A stretch of 35,034 nucleotides of DNA. Origin: a candidate division WOR-3 bacterium. Lineage in GTDB: Bacteria > Hydrothermota > Tepidihabitantia > Tepidihabitantales > Tepidihabitantaceae. The notes beneath the pieces are model-generated. The model did no database searches, was not told the origin of the DNA, and was given only the letters and a program-made list of their open reading frames with translations. The DNA lies in the NCBI GenBank assembly GCA_039801365.1, contig JBDRUN010000016.1, forward strand, positions 1 to 35,034, in the 5' to 3' direction. Below are positions 15,696 to 23,424 of the stretch, piece after piece; within the stretch, counting starts at the first letter, position 1; the number at the start of each line of letters is the position of its first letter. The position numbers and the translations under genes were made by a program.

Positions 15696-18659
15696 TCATC
15701 GCCCGGCTGCCCAGAGCACAAGGCGCGTAAGAAGTCCATCGCTCGCTGAACTTGTTCCTGCGCCGGAATAGAAGTATGCACACCGACCAGAGCCATATAC
15801 GTATCTAACAGCCGCGGCGCTGCCGTCGTTCCATTTGGCTATCACCGTCCCCCTAGTTCCTGTGATCGCGGCACCACCGTTGCACTTCGAGTTTGAGTAG
15901 AGTATCTGACCATCAGTGGTGTTCACCCAGCAGTTGCCAAAAGTGTTATGGTATTCTCCACCACCCATCCACGAGGGCAGTGAATACCCGCCAGCGAGAA
16001 AGTAGGGAGTGCCGCTGGTAAGGACAACTCCACCACCTTCTGCGATACGGTTACGCAAATAGGCTGCGGTCGTAGTGTTGCAGGCGTCATAGTTTTCAAC
16101 AACGATAACCGAGTAGTCTGAAAGGTTGGATGGTATAGAACTGGAAGTTCGAACATTGAACCCCAGACCAGTCAAGAGCGTTGTCATCGTCGAACTGCTT
16201 CCGACGTAGAGCGCTGGAGAACCTGACCGTGCGCCGGTCCCCGGGTCCACGTTCCCAGCTCCCTCAGCGTTGATAGCTGCACGCGCGTACGGAGACTTCG
16301 GATACTCGGACAGCAGGCGATGTGCTTCACGCCAATCACTCACCGCTTGTTCTTCATTTCCCACTTTGTGGTACGCTTCACCTCGCCACGACCAGGTCCA
16401 GGCGCTCGTAGGCTCCAGCTTCAGGGTCATCGAGAAATCCTCAATTGCGAGCCAGTATTCGCCCTTGCAGTAGTAGGCCAAGCCACGGTTAGCATAAGGT
16501 GTGGGATGATTGGGATTCTGATTGATACAAGCTCCGTAGTAACGAATTGCCTCGTCGTACTTACCAGCTCTGATTGCCTCTGCCCCGAGCTCGAAGTTCT
16601 CGTCGAAGCTACGGCTCGGCGTCCCACCATCTGTGGATTTCGTCCGTATCTGAGTCTTGGCGAAGACAGACACGGCAGGAGGTGTGGTACGCAACTCCCC
16701 ACTGGTTTCAAGAGACCGGGTAACGACCGTCTCTGTGGTCGTGTCAGGCATCGTGCCGGCGGCGCGGTCAACAACCTGGCGCTTCTTGTTCGATAAGAGC
16801 AGTAGTAGCAGACCGACAATGACCAGCATTACGGCCAGGGCTGTCGCGAACACACGGCTGCGACGGGCGCGCCTGCGACGGCCCTGCTTTTCCACAACAG
16901 TTGCTCCAGACGCAGGACGTTCAAGAGTGGATTGACCGGGTGACGGCTCCCGCACCGTCCTCTCAGAGAAGAACGCACGCGGCTCCTTGCTCTTGCTGAG
17001 AACAAGAGCAACCGTTTCGCCTTGGTTCAGCAGGGCGCCGGGAGGGGGACTCTGCCAGGTAACCGTCCCAGCCTGGGCCGCTTCCGAGAAGTCCTCGTGC
17101 TCCACCGTCGGCGTCAGACCGACACCGGCGAGCAATCCCTCGGCCTCCTCAAGTAACCTGCCCCGAACGTCCGGGACCTCCACCTGCCGCTCCTGCACTC
17201 CCAAGCTCAGCACGACACTGAGTTCAGAACCCTCTGCCAGCCGCACGCCGGCCGGAGAAGCCTGTCTGAGTACCCTGCCGGCCGCAATGTACTCGGACGG
17301 CTCCTTGCCTGATACCACCAGCCGCAGACCCAGAGCAGCAGCAGCTCCCTCGGCCTCGGCCTGTGTCAGCCCGCCCAGCGCAGGCACGCTGACCAGCTTC
17401 GGCCCCTTGCTCAGCACCACGGTCACAACACCGCCTGGCTCAAGCATCACGCCGGCCTCAGGCGTCTGCCCGACAACCGCACCCTGCTTCACCTTTCTGG
17501 AGAACTCCTCGCTGCCGACCGCGAGCTTGAGCCCAAGTTCAGCCAGCATCCGCTCAGCCTCAACCTTCTGTCTGTCCCGAAGCTCGGGTACGCTGACCGG
17601 CTTCGGCCTTGGCCCCTTGCTCACAACCAGCCTGACCAGCGTGCCGTCTTCCACCACTGCGCCAAACTCCGGCTCCTGGCGCAGAACCGTCCCGGCCGGC
17701 ACGTCGTCTGAATGCTCCTCCGCAATTTGCTCGACCCGTAGCCCGACCTGCCGGCCCAGCGGCTCAGCCTCGGCCCGCGTCTTTCCGCAGAACCCGGGTA
17801 CAACAACCATCCGCGCCTCGCGCGTGCGCGCAAGCGCCGCCGCAAACTCCTCGCAGCTCTGGAACCGCTCCTCCGGCTTCTTGGCCAATGCCTTGAGCAC
17901 GGCCCGCTCCAGCTCAACTGGTATGTCCGGATTTGTCTCCCGCAAAGGCGGCGGCGGCTCGGATAGGTGCTGCTCCTCAATAGAAGTCGTCGAGGTGGCA
18001 TTGAACGGTATTCTGCCCGCCAGCATCTCATACAGCGTTATCCCCAAGGCATAGATGTCGGCCCGTGCATCCAGCACCTTATTCAGCACCTGCTCCGGTG
18101 ACATATACGCCGGAGTGCCCATTCCGCCCCGGGTCAACGAGTACTCGCCCTGCCCGGGCGCCAGCATCTTCGCCAGCCCGAAATCTCCTACCTTAGCTGT
18201 CCCCTGCTCGTTGAACAACACATTCAGAGGCTTCAGGTCACGGTGCAGCACACCGTGACGGTGCGCGTAACCCACTCCGGCCAGAACCTGCCGGAATACC
18301 GAAAGTGCCCGCTCTTCCGGCATCGGCCCCAGTTTGATGAGCTCGGCCAAAGACCGCACCCGCTTCCCCTCGGCCACAACCATCCCATCCATCAATTCCA
18401 TCACTATGAAGTACCGGCCATTGTGCTCAAAGAAGTTGTGAATGCCGACTATGTTCTCGTGCCGCAGTCGGGCCTGGGCCCGGGCCTCGGCAAAGAACCG
18501 GTCTCGGAACCGTGCCTCGCCGGTCAGGAACTGGTGCAGAGTCTTGATAGCCACTTCCTGCTCCAGTAGCCGATGCACTGCTTTGTACACGACGCCAAAA
18601 CCGCCCTTGTCCGAGATAAGCCCGGTTATCCGATAGTCACCGACGGTCTGGCCGATCAT
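15696..18659 (-). CDS. Ser/Thr kinase with four PASTA domains, TPRs and a ThuA-like tail
   Basis: A 987-aa membrane kinase from ATG 18659 (MIGQTVGDYR); the open frame extends 23 codons further upstream, but the kinase homology starts here, just as in the neighbouring kinase. The kinase domain (8-280) has Lys39, HRDLKPLN with Asp141, DFG at 159-161 and GTPAYMSPEQ, with a slightly atypical glycine loop (SDKGGFG). Four PASTA-like repeats run 284-348, 353-418, 421-487 and 492-556, before the membrane helix (602-623), so by simple topology they are cytoplasmic. This is the reverse of PknB-type kinases. Beyond the helix come about three TPRs (685-790) and a C-terminal alpha/beta domain (815-987: ALYVGSSSTMTTLLTGLGF, SVIVVENYD, GGGVVLTSGTPYF, GSGRCAYFYSG) that looks like a ThuA/GATase1-like fold. 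That last call is inference. Confidence 0.9.
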   Translation of the reverse strand: MIGQTVGDYRITGLISDKGGFGVVYKAVHRLLEQEVAIKTLHQFLTGEARFRDRFFAEARAQARLRHENIVGIHNFFEHNGRYFIVMELMDGMVVAEGKRVRSLAELIKLGPMPEERALSVFRQVLAGVGYAHRHGVLHRDLKPLNVLFNEQGTAKVGDFGLAKMLAPGQGEYSLTRGGMGTPAYMSPEQVLNKVLDARADIYALGITLYEMLAGRIPFNATSTTSIEEQHLSEPPPPLRETNPDIPVELERAVLKALAKKPEERFQSCEEFAAALARTREARMVVVPGFCGKTRAEAEPLGRQVGLRVEQIAEEHSDDVPAGTVLRQEPEFGAVVEDGTLVRLVVSKGPRPKPVSVPELRDRQKVEAERMLAELGLKLAVGSEEFSRKVKQGAVVGQTPEAGVMLEPGGVVTVVLSKGPKLVSVPALGGLTQAEAEGAAAALGLRLVVSGKEPSEYIAAGRVLRQASPAGVRLAEGSELSVVLSLGVQERQVEVPDVRGRLLEEAEGLLAGVGLTPTVEHEDFSEAAQAGTVTWQSPPPGALLNQGETVALVLSKSKEPRAFFSERTVREPSPGQSTLERPASGATVVEKQGRRRRARRSRVFATALAVMLVIVGLLLLLLSNKKRQVVDRAAGTMPDTTTETVVTRSLETSGELRTTPPAVSVFAKTQIRTKSTDGGTPSRSFDENFELGAEAIRAGKYDEAIRYYGACINQNPNHPTPYANRGLAYYCKGEYWLAIEDFSMTLKLEPTSAWTWSWRGEAYHKVGNEEQAVSDWREAHRLLSEYPKSPYARAAINAEGAGNVDPGTGARSGSPALYVGSSSTMTTLLTGLGFNVRTSSSIPSNLSDYSVIVVENYDACNTTTAAYLRNRIAEGGGVVLTSGTPYFLAGGYSLPSWMGGGEYHNTFGNCWVNTTDGQILYSNSKCNGGAAITGTRGTVIAKWNDGSAAAVRYVYGSGRCAYFYSGAGTSSASDGLLTRLVLWAAGR

Positions 18660-18798
18660 GGGGATGTAAGACGTGAAAAGTAAGGTGTGTGACGCGAAAC
18701 CGGGGATGCGAGACGGGAAACGTGGCACTCAGGTCGAAGGGGCAGAGGACGTTCTCCCGACCGACTCATTTCACATCTTCCATTTCACGTTTCACATC

Positions 18799-19335
18799 TC
18801 ACTCTTTGCTCCTGGCCATCAGCGATTTCAGCAGCGACGAAGCTGTGAAGGTCTGCTCGCTCGTGGCGGCAATGGCGTACGACCCGCGCACCTGATACTT
18901 GACGCTCTTGCTGGCCAATGACGACTTCACCGAGCTAAGCACGCTGCCGGGCTTGACCGAGAGCGGTACCGAGATAACCTGCGAACCTTCGCCCGAAAGC
19001 GTCACCGGCGCTTGCTGCTCACCCGAGGCCACGACCGAACCCGCGATGAGGACCTCGTACTTGATGTCCGAGACCGTCGCGGTCAGCTTCGATGGATTCG
19101 TCACCTTCAGGTCGAGCTTGGCCGGGACTTCGAAAAGCTCCAGCCCGACCGGCGCAAGCTGTAGCAGGATTGCGCCCGTAGTGCTCGATAGGAAGGTGGC
19201 GCAACCCGAACCGAGCACCAGGCAGGCGAGCAGAATGCCGACCGCCAACCGCCTACCGCTACCCGCCCCAAGCATCAACCGGAATCTTCTTCTCACTCCT
19301 CCGTCTTCTCTCTTCACTCGTGACTCTTCACTCAT
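18799..19335 (-). CDS. LEA2/WHy-domain lipoprotein
   Basis: Product of about 178 aa. The signal peptide RRLAVGILLACLVLGSGC ends in a good lipobox (LGSG|C). The mature part has the LEA2 pattern: LELFEVPAKLDLKVTNPSKLTATVSDIKYEV (residues about 70-100, with NPSK at the usual NPN position), VPVTL-type strands and VKYQVRGSYAIAAT. Two adjacent ATGs exist (19338 and 19335). AGGAG stands five bases before the second and only two before the first, so I take the second. An internal ATG at 19275 is also possible. The N-terminal residues SEESRVKREDGGVRRRF are simply the translation of a purine-rich repeat, so they may not matter. It begins 15 bp after the PASTA-LEA2 gene, clearly in the same operon. Confidence 0.75.
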   Translation of the reverse strand: MSEESRVKREDGGVRRRFRLMLGAGSGRRLAVGILLACLVLGSGCATFLSSTTGAILLQLAPVGLELFEVPAKLDLKVTNPSKLTATVSDIKYEVLIAGSVVASGEQQAPVTLSGEGSQVISVPLSVKPGSVLSSVKSSLASKSVKYQVRGSYAIAATSEQTFTASSLLKSLMARSKE

Positions 19336-19350
19336 CACTCCTTTCCCTCT

Positions 19351-20319
19351 TCACTCGTACATCGCACGGAAGTACGGCCCGAGTTTCTCGGCCAGGTTGA
19401 AGTTACCCGAAACAAACACCGGCTCGATCGACCGGCCACCCTCAGCCGCAAGGATGTAGTACCCGCGCACGCGGTAGTCAACATTGCCCCGGCCAAGTAG
19501 TGCGGCTGCGGCCCGGCCCAACCGGTCGTGGCGGATGTTCACCGAAAGCGTCATCACGCCTCGACCGTTAGGCTGTAGCGGCATCTCGCAGTACTGCTTG
19601 GCACTGGCTAGATAGAAAGTATCAACTTCAAGCTTGTAGTAGAATCCCTTGACCTCGCCAGGAACCGAGTTCGGGTTTGTAGCCGCGATACCGACCACAA
19701 GGTTGAACCCCCTGTCGGTAGGTTCGGCAACTTCAACTGAAGTTAACTCCAATGAGGGTCGCAGGAAGGACTGCGGCACCGGTGGTGGTGGCGGCGCGGT
19801 ACTGATGACCAGGTTCACCGGCTGGCCTTTCATCAACTTGGTGCCCGGGGGAGGGTCCATCTTCATTATCCTGCCCGGTGGGATTTCGGTCGAGACCGCG
19901 GTCGTGACCGTACCCGGCACAAGCCCGCACTTGGGCAGTTCGGTCGCGGCGTCGGCTTTCTTGAACCCGGTCAGCTCCGGCACGAACCGGGTCGGACCCT
20001 CGCTGACCGTGACCAGTACCGTATCGCCCTTCTTGAGCGTTTCGCCCGGTTTCTGCATCTGGGTAACGACCGCGCCGGCCGGCAGAGAATCTGAGCTGAC
20101 CTTCATCTGTTCCTTGATTCCAAGGCCCGCGGCCGCGATCTCGGCTGATGCCTGCTCAAACGTCTTGCCAACTACGTTGGGTACTGCTACCTTCTTGGGG
20201 CCTTTGGACATCAGCGCAATGACAACGACCGCGGCGACGACAATGACTCCGACCAGGACGTACATCGCCGTGCTACGGTTGCGCGGGCTGTCGGACTTTC
20301 CTCTTACGGTCCGCTCCAT
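19351..20319 (-). CDS. Membrane-anchored PASTA-PASTA-LEA2 fusion protein
   Basis: A 322-aa protein: basic N-terminus, a transmembrane helix (19-37: MYVLVGVIVVAAVVVIALM), two PASTA domains (43-108 beginning VAVPNVVGKTFEQA; 109-175 beginning RFVPELTGFKKADA), a proline run (PPPPPVP, 176-182), and a LEA2/WHy domain (about 188-322) with ATNPNSVPGEVKGFYYKLEV and VDYRVRGYYIL. No kinase domain is present. With the helix at the N-terminus, PASTA and LEA2 parts should lie outside the inner membrane, where PASTA domains usually bind wall precursors or one another. A strong AGGAGG stands four to five bases before the ATG. The combination of PASTA with LEA2 is unfamiliar to me. It is the first large gene of the signalling operon. 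Confidence 0.85.
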   Translation of the reverse strand: MERTVRGKSDSPRNRSTAMYVLVGVIVVAAVVVIALMSKGPKKVAVPNVVGKTFEQASAEIAAAGLGIKEQMKVSSDSLPAGAVVTQMQKPGETLKKGDTVLVTVSEGPTRFVPELTGFKKADAATELPKCGLVPGTVTTAVSTEIPPGRIMKMDPPPGTKLMKGQPVNLVISTAPPPPPVPQSFLRPSLELTSVEVAEPTDRGFNLVVGIAATNPNSVPGEVKGFYYKLEVDTFYLASAKQYCEMPLQPNGRGVMTLSVNIRHDRLGRAAAALLGRGNVDYRVRGYYILAAEGGRSIEPVFVSGNFNLAEKLGPYFRAMYE

Positions 20320-20334
20320 CGTTCCTCCTTGTGT

Positions 20335-20469
20335 TTACTGCTTTCCTCGCGTGCCCGTAAAAACGAACCGAAGGCCAACGAGCGCACCCAGACTCCGCTG
20401 CCTCGGATTCGAAAGGCGACTGCGCAGAAGCGGACTCTTCTTTTCGTTTTCCGGCTCGGTCATGAGCAT
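20335..20469 (-). CDS. Possible 44-aa leader or small protein at the head of the signalling operon
   Basis: Reads MLMTEPENEKKSPLLRSR... and ends RGKQ, stop TAA at 20335; acidic start, then strongly basic. GGAGG lies four bases before the ATG, a TATAAT box lies 21 bases upstream, and the stop is 15 bp before the next ATG, so the signals for translation are good. No family is recognised and length alone gives no support. It could be a real small protein or a leader peptide affecting the PASTA-LEA2 gene. Confidence 0.4.
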   Translation of the reverse strand: MLMTEPENEKKSPLLRSRLSNPRQRSLGALVGLRFVFTGTRGKQ

Positions 20470-20490
20470 TAGGCCTCCGATTCCGGTTTT

Positions 20491-20518
20491 ATTATATCAA
20501 AGCTTGACGGTAGTCAAG
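20491..20518 (-). promoter_or_regulatory. Promoter of the signalling operon with inverted repeat over the -35
   Basis: -10 TATAAT (20496-20491) preceded by TGA (extended -10), 15-bp spacer, -35 TTGACT (20517-20512). The -35 lies inside a perfect inverted repeat, CTTGAC / GTCAAG (20518-20513 and 20508-20503, four-base loop). The repeat could be an operator for a dimeric regulator or a by-product of the -35 sequence. Confidence 0.6.
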
Positions 20519-20834
20519 TCACGGGCGGTCGCCGGCGCACACACCAGTATTACGAAGGAAACCGAAGGCGTGGAAGAAGGTGTATGAGACGAGTGTAACC
20601 GTGCAGCAGTCTCTAGAGCTGTGAAAGCGTGTGCGAGCGAAGTGTGTCTTTGCGAATGCCGAAAGCTGTGGGTGGTTCGCGTGTCTGCCGCTTCGGAAGG
20701 CGAACCGGTGGTCGGTGCAGCGCTAGAAGTACAAGCAACGGTACCCTACCAAACCCAAGCTAGAAAGCTGGCAGCGCAAGATGTCAGTCGGAAGCTACGC
20801 AAGAGAATTGACACTACCCGTACGATACAACAGG

Positions 20835-20862
20835 TTGACAGATGGAGGATTTCGGCTATCCT
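20835..20862 (+). promoter_or_regulatory. Promoter of rpmB
   Basis: -35 TTGACA (20835-20840), 16-bp spacer, -10 TATCCT (20857-20862), about 36 bases before the TTG start of rpmB. AGGAGG (20888-20893) follows as ribosome site. Confidence 0.55.
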
Positions 20863-20898
20863 CATCGTGCCCAATGACTTGACAGTTCAGGAGGACAA

Positions 20899-21144
20899 TT
20901 GGCTAGACATTGCGAAATCTGCGGTAAAGTCGGTGCGGTCGGCTCCAATATCAGTCACGCGCACAACGTTACCAAGCGTCGCTGGGAGCCGAATCTGCAA
21001 AGAGTCCGGGCCAGGCTTGAGTCTGGGACCAGGCGTATCTGGGTCTGCGCCCGTTGCCTGCGTTCGGGCAAGGTGGAAAAAGCAGGAGCCCAAGGAACCG
21101 GCAGCCAACCAGCCGAGTCCCATGGCTCCGAACCTGCGCGCTAG
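20899..21144 (+). CDS. rpmB: 50S ribosomal protein L28 (bL28)
   Basis: An 81-aa product with the full bL28 pattern: [10 protein letters not shown] at the start, [20 protein letters not shown] (11-34 region), then [17 protein letters not shown]. All four zinc-ligand cysteines are kept (Cys5, Cys8, Cys50, Cys53), so this is the zinc-binding C+ form. The start is TTG, fixed by AGGAGG about five bases upstream and by the conserved N-terminus. The last ~20 residues ([20 protein letters not shown]) extend beyond the usual length and carry no known motif. It lies 49 bp before the gmd-like gene, so the two may be co-transcribed. Confidence 0.95.
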   Translation: MARHCEICGKVGAVGSNISHAHNVTKRRWEPNLQRVRARLESGTRRIWVCARCLRSGKVEKAGAQGTGSQPAESHGSEPAR

Positions 21145-21193
21145 CAACATAGAACCCTCGGACCATTGAACCATTTCTCTGGCAGGAGGTAGC

Positions 21194-22156
21194 TTGAAGT
21201 GCCTTATTACTGGAATCACCGGTTTTGCCGGCAGCCATCTGGCTGAGTATCTTCTGAAACTCGGTAACTGCGAGGTCCACGGCACAGTACGCTGGCGCTC
21301 AAGAACTGAGAATATCGAACACATCCAGAACCGGCTTCTGCTCCATGCCTGTGACCTGCGGGACGCAAAGTCCACACTCGACCTGGTGCGGGAGGTTCGA
21401 CCTGACCGCGTGTTCCATCTTGCAGCCCAGAGCTATGTGCCGATGTCCTGGGTCGCGCCGTCCGAGACTTTGACCACGAACATCGTCGGCCAGTCGAACT
21501 TGTTTGAGGCCCTGCGCCAGGAAAAACCAGACTGTCTTGTCCAGATTGCAGGTTCGAGCGAGGAGTACGGAATGGTGTACCCTAACGAGGCACCAATCAA
21601 GGAAACCAACCCGCTCCGGCCACTTTCGCCTTACGGCGTATCCAAAGTCGCGCAAGACCTGATGGGCTACCAGTACTTCAGAAGCTACGGCCTGAAAGTA
21701 GTGAGAACCCGGGGGTTCAACCACACCGGTCCTCGGCGTGGCGAGGTGTTCGCGACGTCGAATTTCGCCAAGCAGATTGCCGAAATCGAGGCTGGCAGAC
21801 GCGCACCCGTGCTTTACACCGGAAACCTGGATGCAGTACGCGACTTTACCGACGTGCGCGATACAATTGTCGCCTACTGGCTTGCACTTGAGAAAGGTGA
21901 ACCGGGCGAGGTGTACAATATTGCGTCCGGCAAGGGCTGGCGGATAGGCGAAATGCTTGAGCTTCTGCTCAGTATGGCCAGAAAAAAGATTGAAGTGAAA
22001 CAGGACCCCAAGCGGATGCGGCCAAGCGATGTCGAACTGCTCATTGGCGACCCCTCCAAGTTCGAGCAGCGTACCGGCTGGACCCGCCGGTACGATTTCC
22101 GACAGACCTTGTCCGACTTACTCGACTACTGGCGCAATAGAATCCCGGCCGCCTGA
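21194..22156 (+). CDS. gmd: GDP-mannose 4,6-dehydratase-like SDR
   Basis: A 320-aa extended short-chain dehydrogenase. The Rossmann motif GITGFAGSHLAEYLL (7-21) leads into EVHGTVRWRS, close to the EVHGxxRRSS of GDP-mannose dehydratases. The active site has SSEEYG (121-126) and Tyr147-x3-Lys151 (YGVSK). RDFTDVRD and NIASGKGWRIGEML follow, as in the family. The expected reaction is GDP-D-mannose to GDP-4-keto-6-deoxymannose, the first step to GDP-rhamnose or GDP-fucose. It is somewhat shorter than classical Gmd, so a reductase of the Rmd type cannot be excluded. The TTG start at 21194 has AGGAGGT directly upstream. A second, related SDR gene follows. Confidence 0.75.
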   Translation: MKCLITGITGFAGSHLAEYLLKLGNCEVHGTVRWRSRTENIEHIQNRLLLHACDLRDAKSTLDLVREVRPDRVFHLAAQSYVPMSWVAPSETLTTNIVGQSNLFEALRQEKPDCLVQIAGSSEEYGMVYPNEAPIKETNPLRPLSPYGVSKVAQDLMGYQYFRSYGLKVVRTRGFNHTGPRRGEVFATSNFAKQIAEIEAGRRAPVLYTGNLDAVRDFTDVRDTIVAYWLALEKGEPGEVYNIASGKGWRIGEMLELLLSMARKKIEVKQDPKRMRPSDVELLIGDPSKFEQRTGWTRRYDFRQTLSDLLDYWRNRIPAA

Positions 22157-22189
22157 ACCACGGGGGAAACGGGGATGAACATGGGGTTC

Positions 22190-22208
22190 TGCGGCGCAGC
22201 GCGCCGCA
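22190..22208. repeat. GC-rich perfect inverted repeat between the two SDR genes
   Basis: TGCGGCGC, loop AGC, GCGCCGCA: an 8-bp stem in the 223-bp gap after the gmd-like gene. No T-tract follows, so it is a weak candidate for a terminator or mRNA-processing hairpin. I see nothing else convincing in 22157-22379. Confidence 0.4.
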
Positions 22209-22379
22209 CATCAGGAACAGTACGCCTTTCGCGTCAATCCGTGCCTGCTCCAGTCCCAGCAAGAGCGTCCGGAGTTGCCCCGGATTCCGGTCGTCCGACA
22301 CCTGGGCCCGGCACCAGTCTGACACCAAGCATCTCGGCTCTGACGTTATGTCCCTGCTCACCAGTCCCAGTTTACTGAC

Positions 22380-23309
22380 TTGAAGCTCATCCTTGTTACC
22401 GGTATTGAGGGCTTTGTTGGTCGGCACCTGACCCGCGCACTTGTTGACGCCGGCTACAGCGTGGCTGGCATCCATCTTGCTCCAGCGCCAGCCGGCATGC
22501 CGGCCCGGTTGTTTGAGGGCAATGTCTGTGACTTCCACTGGCTCAGGCAGACGCTTAGTCAGATAAAACCCGACGCTGTGATCCATCTGGCTGCGGTCAG
22601 TTCAGTCGCGGATGCAGAGAACCAGTTACTCGGCACATTCGAGGTGAATGCTAGCGGCACACTCAAACTGCTTGCGGCTCTGAGCGAACTCGCACTCCGA
22701 CCCCGGGTTCTACTCATCTCGTCCGGCAGCGTGTACGGCTGCGGCACCAGGACACCTTTCACCGAGGAAATGCCCCCAGACCCAATTGACGCCTATGCTC
22801 TGAGCAAACAGGTCGCTGAGGACATCGGAAGGTTCTTTTTCCGGGCATACGGAGCCGACGTTGTTATCCTCAGGCCATTCAGCCATACCGGCCCGGGCCA
22901 GAGTCCGAGTTTCGTATTCTCGTCTGTGGCCAGACAGATAGCCGAGCTGGAACGACAGGGCGCAACTACCGGCACAATCGAACTTGGCAATCTCGACGTA
23001 CGCCGTGACTACGTTGACGTGCGGGACATTGTCCGCGCCTACATCCTGGCGATTGAGAAAACATCTGGCGGCGAGACCTACAACGTGACTTCCGGTAGCG
23101 CTGTCTCCATTCGGGAAGGAGTCGAGAAGCTGTGCCGCCTTGCCCGGGTCAGAGTGACCTACACGAGCACCGCTTCCCGGCGTCGGGATCGGGACCTGCC
23201 CAATCTTACCGGCGACCCGACCAAGTTCCAGACTGTAACCGGGTGGAAACCTCAGATTTCGTTTGACCAGACCCTTGCCGACCTGCTCGAATACTGGCGC
23301 AGTCAGTAA
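22380..23309 (+). CDS. NAD-dependent epimerase/dehydratase, GDP-6-deoxymannose reductase-like
   Basis: A 309-aa extended SDR: GIEGFVGRHL (8-17) for NAD(P) binding, ISSGSVYG (113-120), Tyr139 and Lys143 in YALSK, RPFSHTGPGQSPSFV, RDYVDVRD and YNVTSGSAVSI. The SHTGPGQ motif and overall pattern match GDP-4-keto-6-deoxymannose reductases (Rmd), which would use the product of the neighbouring dehydratase to make GDP-D-rhamnose. The TTG start at 22380 begins MKLILVTGIEG; no strong ribosome site is visible. The exact reduction product is inferred from context only. Confidence 0.75.
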   Translation: MKLILVTGIEGFVGRHLTRALVDAGYSVAGIHLAPAPAGMPARLFEGNVCDFHWLRQTLSQIKPDAVIHLAAVSSVADAENQLLGTFEVNASGTLKLLAALSELALRPRVLLISSGSVYGCGTRTPFTEEMPPDPIDAYALSKQVAEDIGRFFFRAYGADVVILRPFSHTGPGQSPSFVFSSVARQIAELERQGATTGTIELGNLDVRRDYVDVRDIVRAYILAIEKTSGGETYNVTSGSAVSIREGVEKLCRLARVRVTYTSTASRRRDRDLPNLTGDPTKFQTVTGWKPQISFDQTLADLLEYWRSQ

Positions 23310-23424
23310 GACCATCAATGCTCGTCTGCCACTTGTTCCCCGTTTTTCAAGACCTTGGCGTCTTCGCGACAATCGCTTCCTGGAGTCAGCATCTGGGCTC
23401 TGAACACCGTGGTCATCTGCGACC

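Larger units (their letters stand above)
20470..20898. other. 429-bp divergent intergenic region with two promoters
   Basis: Lies between the signalling operon (-) and rpmB (+). It contains a promoter at each end (20491-20517 minus; 20835-20862 plus). The middle holds one notable stem, GGTTCGC (20674-20680) with GCGAACC (20700-20706), enclosing CCGCTTCGG. A long plus frame crosses it and rpmB but has no support. No tRNA is recognisable. Confidence 0.6.

Noticed and set aside
15515-15796. Minus-strand ORFs in the gap between the large kinase and the LEA2 lipoprotein gene
   Set aside because: They overlap the kinase 3' end and the LEA2 start and have no motif; the 168-bp gap shows no gene or terminator I can support.
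16987-18054. 355-codon plus-strand ORF
   Set aside because: Antisense to the PASTA part of the large kinase; Ser/Thr/Pro-rich shadow without domain pattern.
19649-20587. 312-codon plus-strand ORF
   Set aside because: Antisense to the PASTA-LEA2 gene, which has a strong ribosome site and clear domains.
20540-20834. Possible tRNA or structured RNA
   Set aside because: A GGTTCGC/GCGAACC stem is present, but no cloverleaf or conserved T-arm can be built.
20621-21169. 182-codon plus-strand ORF
   Set aside because: It overlaps rpmB in another frame; the bL28 motifs and AGGAGG-TTG start of rpmB are decisive, and this frame shows no recognisable protein.
22175-22378. 67-codon plus-strand ORF between the SDR genes
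   Set aside because: Low-complexity Pro/Ser text, no ribosome site and crosses the GC hairpin.
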